From: Eubacterium sp. 14-2
GTDB lineage: Bacteria > Bacillota > Clostridia > Lachnospirales > Lachnospiraceae
Assembly (NCBI RefSeq): GCF_000403845.2
Contig: NZ_KE159568.1
Span: 62,001-126,000 of the forward strand
Direction: 5' to 3'
Length of the DNA stretch: 64,000 bases
The notes beneath the pieces are model-generated. The model did not search any database, was not told the origin of the DNA, and saw only the letters and a list, made by a program, of their open reading frames with translations. The position numbers and the translations under genes were made by a program. Shown here in pieces: positions 32,621 to 40,811 of this stretch; the first letter of the stretch is position 1, and the number at the start of each line of letters is the position of its first letter.

Positions 32621-33355
32621 TCATTCAGAATCCCGGCGTTTCCTGGATGGCCAAATCCTGTCTGCTATCAGTTCCAGCACCACTGCCAGAACAAAAAAGA
32701 CAATCACTGCCACCACCGTTTTTCCAATGAGGATTTCAAAAGAATGCTTTTCCTGCCATTCATTGTCTATGGCATAAAATACATAATCAGCAGGCGCCTG
32801 ATATTCCTCGCAGACTGGCGCCAGCAGGCTTTTGGCTCCCTGAGAAAATCCCTGTTTTCTGCCCACAGGAAGAGGCGTTTCCTTCCCCTTTGCAATATTT
32901 TTAGCAAGACATCGGTTTATCTGAGCCAGAATATGGCTGCCGTCCTCCAGCTCTATAATATAATAAGGCGTATAATCCTGGGAAATATCCAGCGGAGTTT
33001 CTTTGACAGTGGCTTTTTTCCGCCCCACAGACCCATTGCGGCGTCTCTGAAAATAATCTGCCCATTCCGCCAGACTGTATACATTGGTTTTATAAATCTT
33101 TTTGGGCGTTATGGTGACATAATCCACATCATTCAGCACTTCATTCCATTCTTCCTGCGTCTTTACCTGCGGCACACCGTCTCCTGCAGGCTTTCCGGTA
33201 TAAACCGTACCTGGGTTCTTCTCCATCTCCTGACTGCTGACTGCATCCGGTTTATTCCCGTTCCACAAAATTCCTTCCATATTAAAATTGCTGTACACAA
33301 AAACCGCCACTGCCAGCGAAAAAAGCACCAGTATAAAGTCCAACACTTTTCTCAT
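32621..33355 (-). CDS. Uncharacterised membrane protein with two TM segments
   Basis: A 244-residue protein with an N-terminal membrane helix (DFILVLFSLAVAVFVYSNFN), an extracellular domain of about 180 residues (VTITPKKIYKTNVYSLAEWA, YYIIELEDGSHILAQINRCL) and a C-terminal helix (TVVAVIVFFVLAVVLELIAD) with a basic end. Family not recognised. GGAGAGAG precedes the start. It ends a three-gene minus-strand unit with the two coiled-coil genes upstream. Confidence 0.7.
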   Translation of the reverse strand: MRKVLDFILVLFSLAVAVFVYSNFNMEGILWNGNKPDAVSSQEMEKNPGTVYTGKPAGDGVPQVKTQEEWNEVLNDVDYVTITPKKIYKTNVYSLAEWADYFQRRRNGSVGRKKATVKETPLDISQDYTPYYIIELEDGSHILAQINRCLAKNIAKGKETPLPVGRKQGFSQGAKSLLAPVCEEYQAPADYVFYAIDNEWQEKHSFEILIGKTVVAVIVFFVLAVVLELIADRIWPSRKRRDSE

Positions 33356-33395
33356 GATTTCTCTCTCCTGTGTAACCCCTGGGACTGTATGCTGC

Positions 33396-34091
33396 TTATA
33401 CTCTCACATCCAGACCGCGGTAATATTTTTTCTGATTTTCTTCTCTGGAAAAAGCATACAGTTCCCTCAGTGATTCGGCTTCTTCCTTTCTTTTCTCCGC
33501 CTGATACTCAGGCTGCCCGGAAACGCTGTCCGCGGAATCCGGATTTTCCGCCAGAATCTGTTCTTCCAGAAGTTCTTCCTGTGTCTCTTCCATGGATTCC
33601 GTAACTTCCTCTAACACTTCTTCCATGGATTCTGTAACTTCCTCCATCATTTCTTCCAGAATTCCCTCGTTTTCTTCTGTTCCGGTTGCTTCCTCTGCCA
33701 GCTCTTCCCGTCTTTCTTCCGGCGTCTTCGGCTCCAGCTTCTCTGCCGCTTCGGCGTTCTTTTCGCCCTGCTCCTGAGCCTCATCCAGAATATGGAACAT
33801 CTGCTCACTGTTATAAGCTGCTTTCACCGCAGCAATTTCATCCTCATAATCATGGAGCTTCTCCAGTTTTCTGGCAATTTCCTCTACTGTACCGCATTCC
33901 ATCTCTTTCAGTTTTTCTTTCTGATTTTCCCAGAATGAAACCTGATTTTCCGCCTTCTGCTGACGTTCCATTTTATCCTGAGTGCTTTTCAGCATACTGT
34001 TATGTATGCCTGGCAGATTTCCTGCAAATACACTTTTTGACTGATAACTGCCCGACCTGTGGAACCCTGCAACTGTTATACCTGTATTCAT
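33396..34091 (-). CDS. Acidic coiled-coil protein with internal repeat
   Basis: A 231-residue soluble protein of low complexity. The N-terminus (MNTGITVAGFHRSGSYQSKS) and the stretch EYDEDEIAAVKAAY-like HDYEDEIAAVKAAYNSEQMF are followed by a Glu-rich region in which EEVTESMEEVLEEVTESMEE is a tandem duplication that is also visible in the DNA (33593-33650). It ends with YAFSREENQKKYYRGLDVRV. AGGTG precedes the start. The gene lies between the FlxA-like gene and a membrane protein gene in one direction. No function can be assigned. Confidence 0.65.
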   Translation of the reverse strand: MNTGITVAGFHRSGSYQSKSVFAGNLPGIHNSMLKSTQDKMERQQKAENQVSFWENQKEKLKEMECGTVEEIARKLEKLHDYEDEIAAVKAAYNSEQMFHILDEAQEQGEKNAEAAEKLEPKTPEERREELAEEATGTEENEGILEEMMEEVTESMEEVLEEVTESMEETQEELLEEQILAENPDSADSVSGQPEYQAEKRKEEAESLRELYAFSREENQKKYYRGLDVRV

Positions 34092-34203
34092 AAAAACACC
34101 TGCGCTTTCCTGTCTTTTTCTTTCATATTTTCAGTGTATATTTCGTCACATCCACGGAATCCCTTAACCTTTTTCTTCCATATGAATATGGAAACAGAGA
34201 GAA

Positions 34204-34920
34204 TCAGAGACGGATATCCACAGACTTTCCATCTTCCTGCCGTTCCTTTTCTTTCCTGTCCTGTGAAACTTCTTTTTCTTCCTCAGTTTCCTTTTTCTCT
34301 GCAGTCTTCTCTGCCTTTTCCTCCCTGTCTTTTTCTTCTGCTTTCTCCATTTTCTCGCCGGCTTCTGCCAGTATACCAATCTGCGCCTCCGTTGCCTTTT
34401 CCGCGCGTTCCTCCACTTTGGAAAGCCTGCTTAACTTATCCTCCACATTCTGTCCCCGGTCCTGGTCCAGATTGATTTCCGATTTCAGAACCCTGGCCTC
34501 TCCTTCCAGACGGGCGGCCACGCTCCCATAGGATTTTGACTGTTTCATGGCGGTATCGGCTGAAACCATAGCCTCCATGCTGGCTCCGGACAATCCCTGT
34601 TCCTGCCTTCCTTTCTGTTCCTGCCGGTTCCCGTTATTCTGCCGGTCTGCCGCTTCTTTCTGTGCCCGCTGCCTTTCTCTGCGCAGCTCCACCTGATGCT
34701 GACGGAGCTGCTGATTCAGATCATTAATCTGCTGCTGCAAATCCTGACGTTTTTTCATTTTCTCTTCCATGGTCAGTTCTTTGTCTGCAGACAGTTCCTG
34801 CAGCGCCTTCTGTGCATTTGCAATCTGTTTACGAATGCTTTTACTCACAGCATCTTCTCCCTGTGTCATATTCCACGTTCCTGCCGATATACCCGATTTC
34901 TCGGTCCCATTGATTTTCAT
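34204..34920 (-). CDS. FlxA-like coiled-coil protein
   Basis: A 238-residue soluble protein. Residues about 25-95 (RKQIANAQKALQELSADKEL, TMEEKMKKRQDLQQQINDLN) match the FlxA-like pattern, a coiled coil with a conserved LS.DK.L..EEK.K. turn. The remainder is Lys/Glu-rich low complexity. Its counterpart in E. coli belongs to the flagellar regulon, but a flagellar role here is not proven. The start at 34920 (MKINGTEKSG) has GAGGG seven bases upstream; longer in-frame codons lack a site. First gene of the 34920-32621 unit. Confidence 0.6.
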   Translation of the reverse strand: MKINGTEKSGISAGTWNMTQGEDAVSKSIRKQIANAQKALQELSADKELTMEEKMKKRQDLQQQINDLNQQLRQHQVELRRERQRAQKEAADRQNNGNRQEQKGRQEQGLSGASMEAMVSADTAMKQSKSYGSVAARLEGEARVLKSEINLDQDRGQNVEDKLSRLSKVEERAEKATEAQIGILAEAGEKMEKAEEKDREEKAEKTAEKKETEEEKEVSQDRKEKERQEDGKSVDIRL

Positions 34921-35135
34921 CCGTGCACCCTCTCTGCTGTTCTGTTCCAGACTTTTCTTCTTTCCCTGTGGTTTTCCTGCTTTTCCCTTTATATCGACCG
35001 ATTTAAACTCTGAATTAACGTATGTCCTCTGCTTTTCCATAGGTTTTCCGGAGCGCAATATGCCATCAGACCTGTTACCTGCTGAAAGATAAAGCGAACA
35101 AAGTGGGCAGGCCCTGTGCATCATTGTCTTTCTCT

Positions 35136-35175
35136 TACAGGAAAACACTTTCAGGCTTTAAAGTGTTTTCCTGTA
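35136..35175. repeat. Dispersed palindrome, copy C
   Basis: Perfect 16-bp arms 35136-35151 and 35160-35175 (TACAGGAAAACACTTT and its complement). It is preceded by TGTGCATCATTGTCTTTC and followed by AAGAAAAAAGAATCC and a GAATC...GATTC hairpin (35187-35210), the same order as copy A at 7505-7586. The rest of 34921-35241 shows no gene. Confidence 0.75.
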
Positions 35176-35241
35176 TGAAGAAAAAAGAATCCCGCTGTCC
35201 TGCGAGATTCTTTTCCTTCCTCTTTCTTCAGATATTCAAAA

Positions 35242-37032
35242 TCAGATTTCCCTGGTGTACACCTTAAGCCAGTCCCGTTCCTCCTGTGTCAGGAAAGGTG
35301 AAATTTTTTCATAAACCATTTTGTGGTAATCATTCAGCAGCTTCCGCTCAGAAGCAGTCATTTCTTCCGGCAGAATGGCGTCCAGGTCTATGGGCGCATA
35401 TGTGATGGTTTCAAATTCCATAAACTGCCCGTATTCATTTTTTTCTGCTTTTTTGCAGATCAGTTCATTCTCGGTACGGATTCCATACTTTCCTTCCAGA
35501 TAAACTCCCGGCTCGTCTGTGGTAACCATCCCTTCTTCCAGTACGCAGCTGTCGTCACGCTCCGGTACCATCTTCCAGCGAAAACCATTGGGCCCTTCGT
35601 GCACATTCAGAAGATAACCGATTCCATGGCCGGTTCCGCATTTATAATCCAGTCCCAGATTCCACAGAGGGCCTCTGGACAGAATATCCAGATTCAGCCC
35701 CCGGCAGCCATAAAGAAATTTTGCTGCCGCAAGATTCAGATTAGAACGGCATACCGTTGTAAAGTGAAATTTTTCTTCTTCTGTCAGGGCTCCAAGGGCC
35801 ATTGTCCTGGTAATATCTGTACTCCCGTCCAGATAATGTCCGCCGGAATCCACCAGCAGAAAGCCCTCCGGCTTCAGTTCAGCGTCAGATTCGGGCGTAG
35901 CCGTATAATGCATCATGGCTGCATTCGGTCCATAGGCGCTGATGGTATCAAAACTTAAATCTACAAATAATTTCTGCTCTCTTCTGCATGTTTCCAGATA
36001 ATCCGATGCGGAAATCTCCGTGATTTTCTGCCTGCCCACGTTATTTTTTAACCAGTACATAAATTTTGTAAAGGCCACACCGTCTTTGACATGGGCGTTG
36101 CGAATATTAGAAAGCTCCGTTTCATTTTTTACGGCTTTCATCCATTCCGTGGGATTGTGCTTTTTCACAGTCTTAACCCCATCCTTCAGGCTGTGGACTA
36201 TGCGGTAATTAACAATATTCTCATCCAGCAGAACGGTCTCTCCTGCCAAAATCCGGCCTGCATAGTCATAGATTTCCTCATAAGGCTTCAGAATAATTCC
36301 GTTTTTCCCGCAGTATTCCCTGAGATTTTCATCCAGCACTTCCTCATGAAGGAACCAGAAACTTTCTTCCATGGTGACTGCCGCAAAAGACAGTACCACA
36401 GGCACATGGTCAATATCCCCGCCCCGGACGTTAAACAGCCAGGCGATATCGTACAGGGATGTGAGAATATGAATATCTGCGTTCTGTTCCTTCATCTTTT
36501 CCCGAACCCGTTTCAGCTTGCTTTGGGTACTCTCTCCGGCATACTGCTCTTCCAGCAGAAATACAGGGTGTTCCGGGAGCCGGGGCCGTTCTTTCCAGAT
36601 AATCCCCACCAGGTCTTCGGCCACAGACAGGCTTCCCTTTTTATCTGCTGCAATTTTCTCATAATCGGCTCCTGATTTTGCATTCATAACCCGGCCGTCA
36701 AATCCCAGGCAGCCGCCTTCTGGCAGATTTTTTTCCACATATTCCTTTACCGTGGGCACTCCCTCTTCTCCCATGGGGTACAGTGTCACCGGAGTTCCCT
36801 TAAGCTGTTTTTCCGCCTGGATAAAATATCTTCCATCTGTCCAGAGTCCGGCCTCTGTTGCGGTGATTACCGCAGTTCCTGCGGAACCGGTAAATCCTGT
36901 CATATATTTTCTGGCTTTGAAATAATCGCCCACATATTCCGATTCATGAAAATCAGAAGTGGGCACAATGTACATATCCACGTTCCTTTTCTGCATTTCT
37001 GCACGGAGCGCTTCGATTCTCTCTGCTACCAA
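35242..37032 (-). CDS. M24B family aminopeptidase P (Xaa-Pro aminopeptidase)
   Basis: A 596-residue cytoplasmic metallopeptidase that removes N-terminal residues before proline. Two creatinase-like N-terminal domains (MQKRNVDMYIVPTSDFHESE, YMTGFTGSAGTAVIT) precede the pita-bread catalytic domain with ligands Asp in LLVDSGGHYLDGSTDITR, His in GTGHGIGYLLNVHEGP and Glu in TTDEPGVYLEGKYGIRTENE. The length is that of the three-domain eukaryote-like form. The start is a TTG at 37032 with AAGGAG eight bases before it. It lies 53 bases downstream of ridA. Confidence 0.93.
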   Translation of the reverse strand: MVAERIEALRAEMQKRNVDMYIVPTSDFHESEYVGDYFKARKYMTGFTGSAGTAVITATEAGLWTDGRYFIQAEKQLKGTPVTLYPMGEEGVPTVKEYVEKNLPEGGCLGFDGRVMNAKSGADYEKIAADKKGSLSVAEDLVGIIWKERPRLPEHPVFLLEEQYAGESTQSKLKRVREKMKEQNADIHILTSLYDIAWLFNVRGGDIDHVPVVLSFAAVTMEESFWFLHEEVLDENLREYCGKNGIILKPYEEIYDYAGRILAGETVLLDENIVNYRIVHSLKDGVKTVKKHNPTEWMKAVKNETELSNIRNAHVKDGVAFTKFMYWLKNNVGRQKITEISASDYLETCRREQKLFVDLSFDTISAYGPNAAMMHYTATPESDAELKPEGFLLVDSGGHYLDGSTDITRTMALGALTEEEKFHFTTVCRSNLNLAAAKFLYGCRGLNLDILSRGPLWNLGLDYKCGTGHGIGYLLNVHEGPNGFRWKMVPERDDSCVLEEGMVTTDEPGVYLEGKYGIRTENELICKKAEKNEYGQFMEFETITYAPIDLDAILPEEMTASERKLLNDYHKMVYEKISPFLTQEERDWLKVYTREI

Positions 37033-37085
37033 CCTGCTCTCTCCTTCATAACATTCGTTCTCTGCAGCTTCTCTGCTTTATGATA

Positions 37086-37469
37086 TTATCCTTCTTTCTT
37101 CACAGCAATTGCTTCGATTTCCACCAGCCCCTCTTTGGGCAGCCTTGCCGCCTGTACACAGGAGCGTGCCGGCGCTTCATTTAGAAAATACTGTGCATAG
37201 ATTTCATTCACCTTTGCAAAATCATTGATATCATTTAAAAATACATTGGTTTTTACCACATGTTCCAGATCACTGCCGGCCGCTTCCAGTACTGCTGCAA
37301 GGTTCTTCAGACTTTGATGGGTCTGGGCTTCCACGCCTTCCGGCAGTGTTCCGCTCTCCGGGATCAGTCCCAGCTGTCCGGACGTGAAAATCAGTCCGCC
37401 TGCTTCTACTGCATGTACATAGGGTCCCACTGCTGCCGGCGCTTTCGGCGCATTAATTGATTTCTTCAT
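37086..37469 (-). CDS. ridA: RidA family reactive enamine/imine deaminase
   Basis: A 127-residue protein that hydrolyses reactive 2-aminoacrylate and related imines released by PLP enzymes. Family signatures are all present: AVGPYVHAVEAGGLIFTSGQ, VVKTNVFLNDINDFAKVNEI, and the active-site Arg with the ending PARSCVQAARLPKEGLVEIE. GGAGAGG precedes the start. It is probably co-transcribed with the aminopeptidase downstream. Confidence 0.95.
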   Translation of the reverse strand: MKKSINAPKAPAAVGPYVHAVEAGGLIFTSGQLGLIPESGTLPEGVEAQTHQSLKNLAAVLEAAGSDLEHVVKTNVFLNDINDFAKVNEIYAQYFLNEAPARSCVQAARLPKEGLVEIEAIAVKKEG

Positions 37470-37559
37470 ATTCTGCTTCCTCTCCTGATAAACAGTTTCT
37501 CATTTTACCGCTCTTATTCTACCACGTTCCGAATATTTCTTCAATCTAAAACGTAACTA

Positions 37560-37607
37560 TTGACTTTTTCTCCAAAACCCATTATTGTATTATTATTGTA
37601 GTACAAT
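37560..37607 (+). promoter_or_regulatory. Promoter and palindromic operator of the GntR-ABC operon
   Basis: TTGACT, 17-base spacer, TATTGT (37560-37588), followed by a perfect palindrome ATTGTA-G-TACAAT (37595-37607), the arrangement of an autoregulated YtrA-type GntR operator. Confidence 0.7.
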
Positions 37608-37633
37608 CATACATAAAGAAACGAGGTGATTGA

Positions 37634-38026
37634 ATGCCATGGAACCTGAATTCTGACCGGCCTATTTTTATACAGATTATAGAAAAAATTCAGATGGACA
37701 TTATATCAGGGCTGTACCGGCCCGGCGACAAACTGCCTTCCGTCCGGGAACTGGCCCAGGAAGCGTCTGTAAATCCCAATACCATGCAGAAAGCTCTTTC
37801 TGAACTGGAACGGACAGGGCTTGTCTACTCCCAGCGGACCAGCGGACGATTTATTACGGAGGATATTACCATGATTGAAAAATTAAAATCAGAACTTGCA
37901 AAGGAAATGGTAACACAGTTTTTGGAAAATATGCAAAAACTGGGATTTCAGAGAGAAGACACTATCTCACTTCTTACGGAAATCACAGAACAGGAAGGAG
38001 ACGACGATGACACTGCTGGAATGTAA
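37634..38026 (+). CDS. YtrA-subfamily GntR regulator
   Basis: A 130-residue repressor with only the GntR winged helix (FIQIIEKIQMDIISGLYRPG, GDKLPSVRELAQEASVNPNT, GLVYSQRTSGRFITED) and a short dimerisation helix, as in YtrA. GAGGTGA precedes the start. It heads an operon with an ABC ATPase (20-base overlap) and a permease. In other Firmicutes YtrA units respond to cell-envelope antibiotics; the effector here is unknown. Confidence 0.92.
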   Translation: MPWNLNSDRPIFIQIIEKIQMDIISGLYRPGDKLPSVRELAQEASVNPNTMQKALSELERTGLVYSQRTSGRFITEDITMIEKLKSELAKEMVTQFLENMQKLGFQREDTISLLTEITEQEGDDDDTAGM

Positions 38027-38702
38027 CGCCCTCACCAAAACCTACGAAACCATCCCGGCCCTTACAGATGTCAGCCTTACCATTGAAGAAGGACATATCA
38101 TCGGTCTGCTGGGCCCCAACGGCAGCGGCAAAACCACACTGATAAAACTGATTGTGGGCCTTTTACATCCCACCTCCGGAACTGTACGCATTCAGGGAAA
38201 CCCTGTGGGCACTGCCAGTAAAAATCTCATTTCCTATCTCCCGGACCATTTTTACCTGAACCAGTCCATGAAGATACGGGATATCATTACATTTTTTCAG
38301 GATTTTTACAGAGATTTTGAATCTGCACGGGCTTATGACATGCTGGAAAAACTCGATATCGACCCAGGCTGCAAACTAAAAACCCTCTCAAAAGGAACCA
38401 GAGAGAAGGTACAGCTGATTCTGGTTATGAGCCGGCGGGCAGGGCTGTATATACTGGACGAACCCATTGCCGGAGTGGATCCTGCCGCAAGAGACTACAT
38501 TTTGCAGACCATTCTGTCAAATTATGATGAACATGCCACCATTCTTATTTCCACCCATTTGATTTCTGATATTGAAAATATCCTGGACCAGGTTATTTTC
38601 CTTCAGAACGGCAGAATCCATACCCACGCTTCTGTAGATGAACTACGGGAGCAAAGCCGCAAATCCATTGACACTTTATTCCGGGAGGTATTCAGATGTT
38701 AG
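38007..38702 (+). CDS. ABC transporter ATP-binding protein
   Basis: A 231-residue nucleotide-binding subunit. Walker A is GLLGPNGSGKTT, the signature LSKGTREKVQ and Walker B LYILDEPIAGVDP, followed by the switch His in STHLI. It overlaps the GntR gene by 20 bases and the permease by 7, so the three are translated together. Closest in pattern to the YtrB/BcrA group that works with one membrane partner. Confidence 0.93.
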   Translation: MTLLECNALTKTYETIPALTDVSLTIEEGHIIGLLGPNGSGKTTLIKLIVGLLHPTSGTVRIQGNPVGTASKNLISYLPDHFYLNQSMKIRDIITFFQDFYRDFESARAYDMLEKLDIDPGCKLKTLSKGTREKVQLILVMSRRAGLYILDEPIAGVDPAARDYILQTILSNYDEHATILISTHLISDIENILDQVIFLQNGRIHTHASVDELREQSRKSIDTLFREVFRC

Positions 38703-39544
38703 GAAAACTTTTAAAACATGAATGGAAATCCACCTGCAAAATAATGACAGTCATCAATCTTACCGTACTGCTGCTGACAATAGCAGGCTTCTGCATTTTG
38801 AATATGAATATATTTGGAAACAGAGAATCCACTCTGCTGGCTGTTTTTCTGATTATTTTTTATGCCCTTTCCCTGGCGGCTTTTGGAATTATAACAGAAA
38901 TTTATCTCTTTGCACGTTTTTACCGGAATCTGTTCACTTCCGAGGGCTACCTGATGCACACTCTGCCTGTGACTCCTTTGCAGCTGTTTCACGCCAAGCT
39001 GATCGTGGGGTATTTCTGGTATGTCATAAATTCCCTGCTTATCATTGGAGGTGTGCTCCTGTTCTCCTTTGTGGCCGCCTGGCAATTCATGGACTCTCAG
39101 GAGGCGGAAAGCACCCACAGGATGCTTTCCGATCTGAACTCGGTAATTTTCGGTGGAAACAATGACGTGATCTCTGCTTTCCGGAATACTTTCGGCTGCA
39201 CGCCTCTGCAGGCTGCGGGAATGACAGTTCTTTTTCAGCTTTCCGGCAGTCTGGCGGCCCTTTTAATGGGATATGTGAGCATTCTGTTAGGACAGCTTAT
39301 GGAAAAATACCGGCTGGCTTCTGCCATCGGCTTTTACATTGTTCTCTATATCATAAATCAGATTATCAGCTCTTTCCTGTTTCTCCTCCCCGGTTTGCAA
39401 ATGTCTGCTGCCGATATGGAACGTATCATGAGCGGTTATTTCAAAGGCTTTTTCTCAACCGCTGTTCTGAGCCAGACCATTCTGTCCCTTGTGCTCTATT
39501 TGGTTTCCGTCCTGCTTATGAAGCGAAAATTAAATCTGGAATAA
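38696..39544 (+). CDS. ABC transporter permease
   Basis: A 282-residue membrane protein with about six hydrophobic segments (LTVLLLTIAGFCILNMNIFG, FLIIFYALSLAAFGIITEIY, YVINSLLIIGGVLLFSFVAA and others) and the EGYLMHTLPVTPLQLFHAKL loop typical of ABC-2-like permeases in YtrA operons. It completes the transporter with the ATPase upstream. A terminator follows at 39594-39642. Confidence 0.88.
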   Translation: MLGKLLKHEWKSTCKIMTVINLTVLLLTIAGFCILNMNIFGNRESTLLAVFLIIFYALSLAAFGIITEIYLFARFYRNLFTSEGYLMHTLPVTPLQLFHAKLIVGYFWYVINSLLIIGGVLLFSFVAAWQFMDSQEAESTHRMLSDLNSVIFGGNNDVISAFRNTFGCTPLQAAGMTVLFQLSGSLAALLMGYVSILLGQLMEKYRLASAIGFYIVLYIINQIISSFLFLLPGLQMSAADMERIMSGYFKGFFSTAVLSQTILSLVLYLVSVLLMKRKLNLE

Positions 39545-39593
39545 TTATATTGACAACTGTATGGGTCTTATTTTATCACATGAATGCCATTTC

Positions 39594-39642
39594 CCCCATA
39601 CGAAAATCTGCAAAAATAAATTTGCAGATTTCCATATGGGGG
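39594..39642 (+). terminator. Terminator of the GntR-ABC operon
   Basis: A long stem, CCCCATA-GAAAATCTGCAAA with TTTGCAGATTT-CATATGGGG, 50 bases after the permease stop; followed by TTCTTCGGCTTTT. Confidence 0.75.
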
Positions 39643-39706
39643 TTCTTCGGCTTTTCTGCTATACTACAGCCTGAGGGAAATGTATCCGGGAGAGGTTCAC
39701 AGATTT

Positions 39707-40651
39707 CTATTCTGCACCATAACTCCCGGCAGAAGCCAGGCCGTAGTGCAGACGGGCATATTCCCTCACTTCTTCAGCGCGTTCCCGCTGATTAATCATC
39801 TGAAACAGGGCAATACTCTGGAAAAAATATTGCTCTGACATATCGTATTGTCCCAGCTCTGCCAGTCCGCAGGCTTTGCAGTGCAGCAGTGCAGGAAGTG
39901 TATGGAGCTTTCCGAATTCAATGCAGTGCTCAATTCCTGTCTGGCAGAAAGCCAGGGCGTCTTTATACATTCCAGCCTGATACAGCCAGGATGACATTTT
40001 CTGTATCACCATCAGATACCTTGCAGACATCTCCTCCCCGCCCGGATTTCGGCACTCCATATATTCTTTCAGTTCTGACAGCAGCTGCAGGCTGTCCCAC
40101 CGTCTGCCAATGCTGTAACAGGTACATCCGATATTGTATAAAATGGCGATTTCATGACAGGTAAGCAGTCTGGTTCGAATATGACCGTCAAATTCCGGCA
40201 TGGTCATATGAATGGCATTCAGCAGTTCTTTCAGCACCCATTCCAGAGGCTCTCCTCTGTATTTTCCAATCAGAACTCTGGCAAAATTCAGATATTGCTC
40301 CTCTGCTTTCAGACTTTGTCTTTTCCCGGAATTTTTTCTGATATTCTCCTCCATACGGTCTGCTATTTTTTCTGCCTGTTCAAAATTTCCTTTCCTGAGG
40401 CTGCGTGCCAGCTCCTGCTCCAGCTCGCACTGTTCCCGCTCCCCCTGGCTTAAATACATGCTGTCTGCCCGTATCGTCAGCCCCAGCCGCTGCATCAACC
40501 CCTCCAGTATCTTTCTGCCCGGCACCTGAAGGCCATTTTCAATCCGTGACAGCGTGGAGGTTGTACAGATTCCGTAACTGAGTTCTTCCTGAGAATATTT
40601 CTGACGTTCTCTGGCATCCCTTATTAATTCGCCAACTGTGTAATAGGCCAT
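39707..40651 (-). CDS. XRE helix-turn-helix regulator with TPR-like domain
   Basis: A 314-residue regulator. Residues about 5-60 are an XRE domain (LIRDARERQKYSQEELSYGI, STLSRIENGLQVPGRKILEG). The remaining 250 residues are helical repeats (AGMYKDALAFCQTGIEHCIE, AELGQYDMSEQYFFQSIALF), the layout of RRNPP/PlcR-like regulators that bind peptides. The start is 40651 (MAYYTVGEL) with GGGG nine bases upstream; an ATG three codons earlier overlaps the site. No pheromone gene is visible close by, so peptide control is only a possibility. Confidence 0.8.
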   Translation of the reverse strand: MAYYTVGELIRDARERQKYSQEELSYGICTTSTLSRIENGLQVPGRKILEGLMQRLGLTIRADSMYLSQGEREQCELEQELARSLRKGNFEQAEKIADRMEENIRKNSGKRQSLKAEEQYLNFARVLIGKYRGEPLEWVLKELLNAIHMTMPEFDGHIRTRLLTCHEIAILYNIGCTCYSIGRRWDSLQLLSELKEYMECRNPGGEEMSARYLMVIQKMSSWLYQAGMYKDALAFCQTGIEHCIEFGKLHTLPALLHCKACGLAELGQYDMSEQYFFQSIALFQMINQRERAEEVREYARLHYGLASAGSYGAE

Positions 40652-40712
40652 ATACGTCATCCCCTTTTCTTTTTCTGCACCTATCATATAAACCTGCCCT
40701 CTGCCTGAAAAG

Positions 40713-40757
40713 AAAACACGCACTTCGCATATTTTTCCATGCAAAACGCGTGTTTTT
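40713..40757 (-). terminator. Terminator after the DUF975-regulator-kinase operon
   Basis: Minus strand: AACACGC...GCGTGTT outer stem with an inner GCAT...ATGC stem, followed by TTCTTTT. It lies 55 bases after the kinase stop. Confidence 0.65.
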
Positions 40758-40811
40758 CCTCTTTTCCAGTAGGAAAATTCTCCTGATTTTTTCTGTAATT
40801 ACAACTGTATT

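Noticed and set aside
33592-34475. Plus-strand frames rich in Ser and Pro
   Set aside because: They are antisense to low-complexity coiled-coil genes, which keep the complementary strand open.
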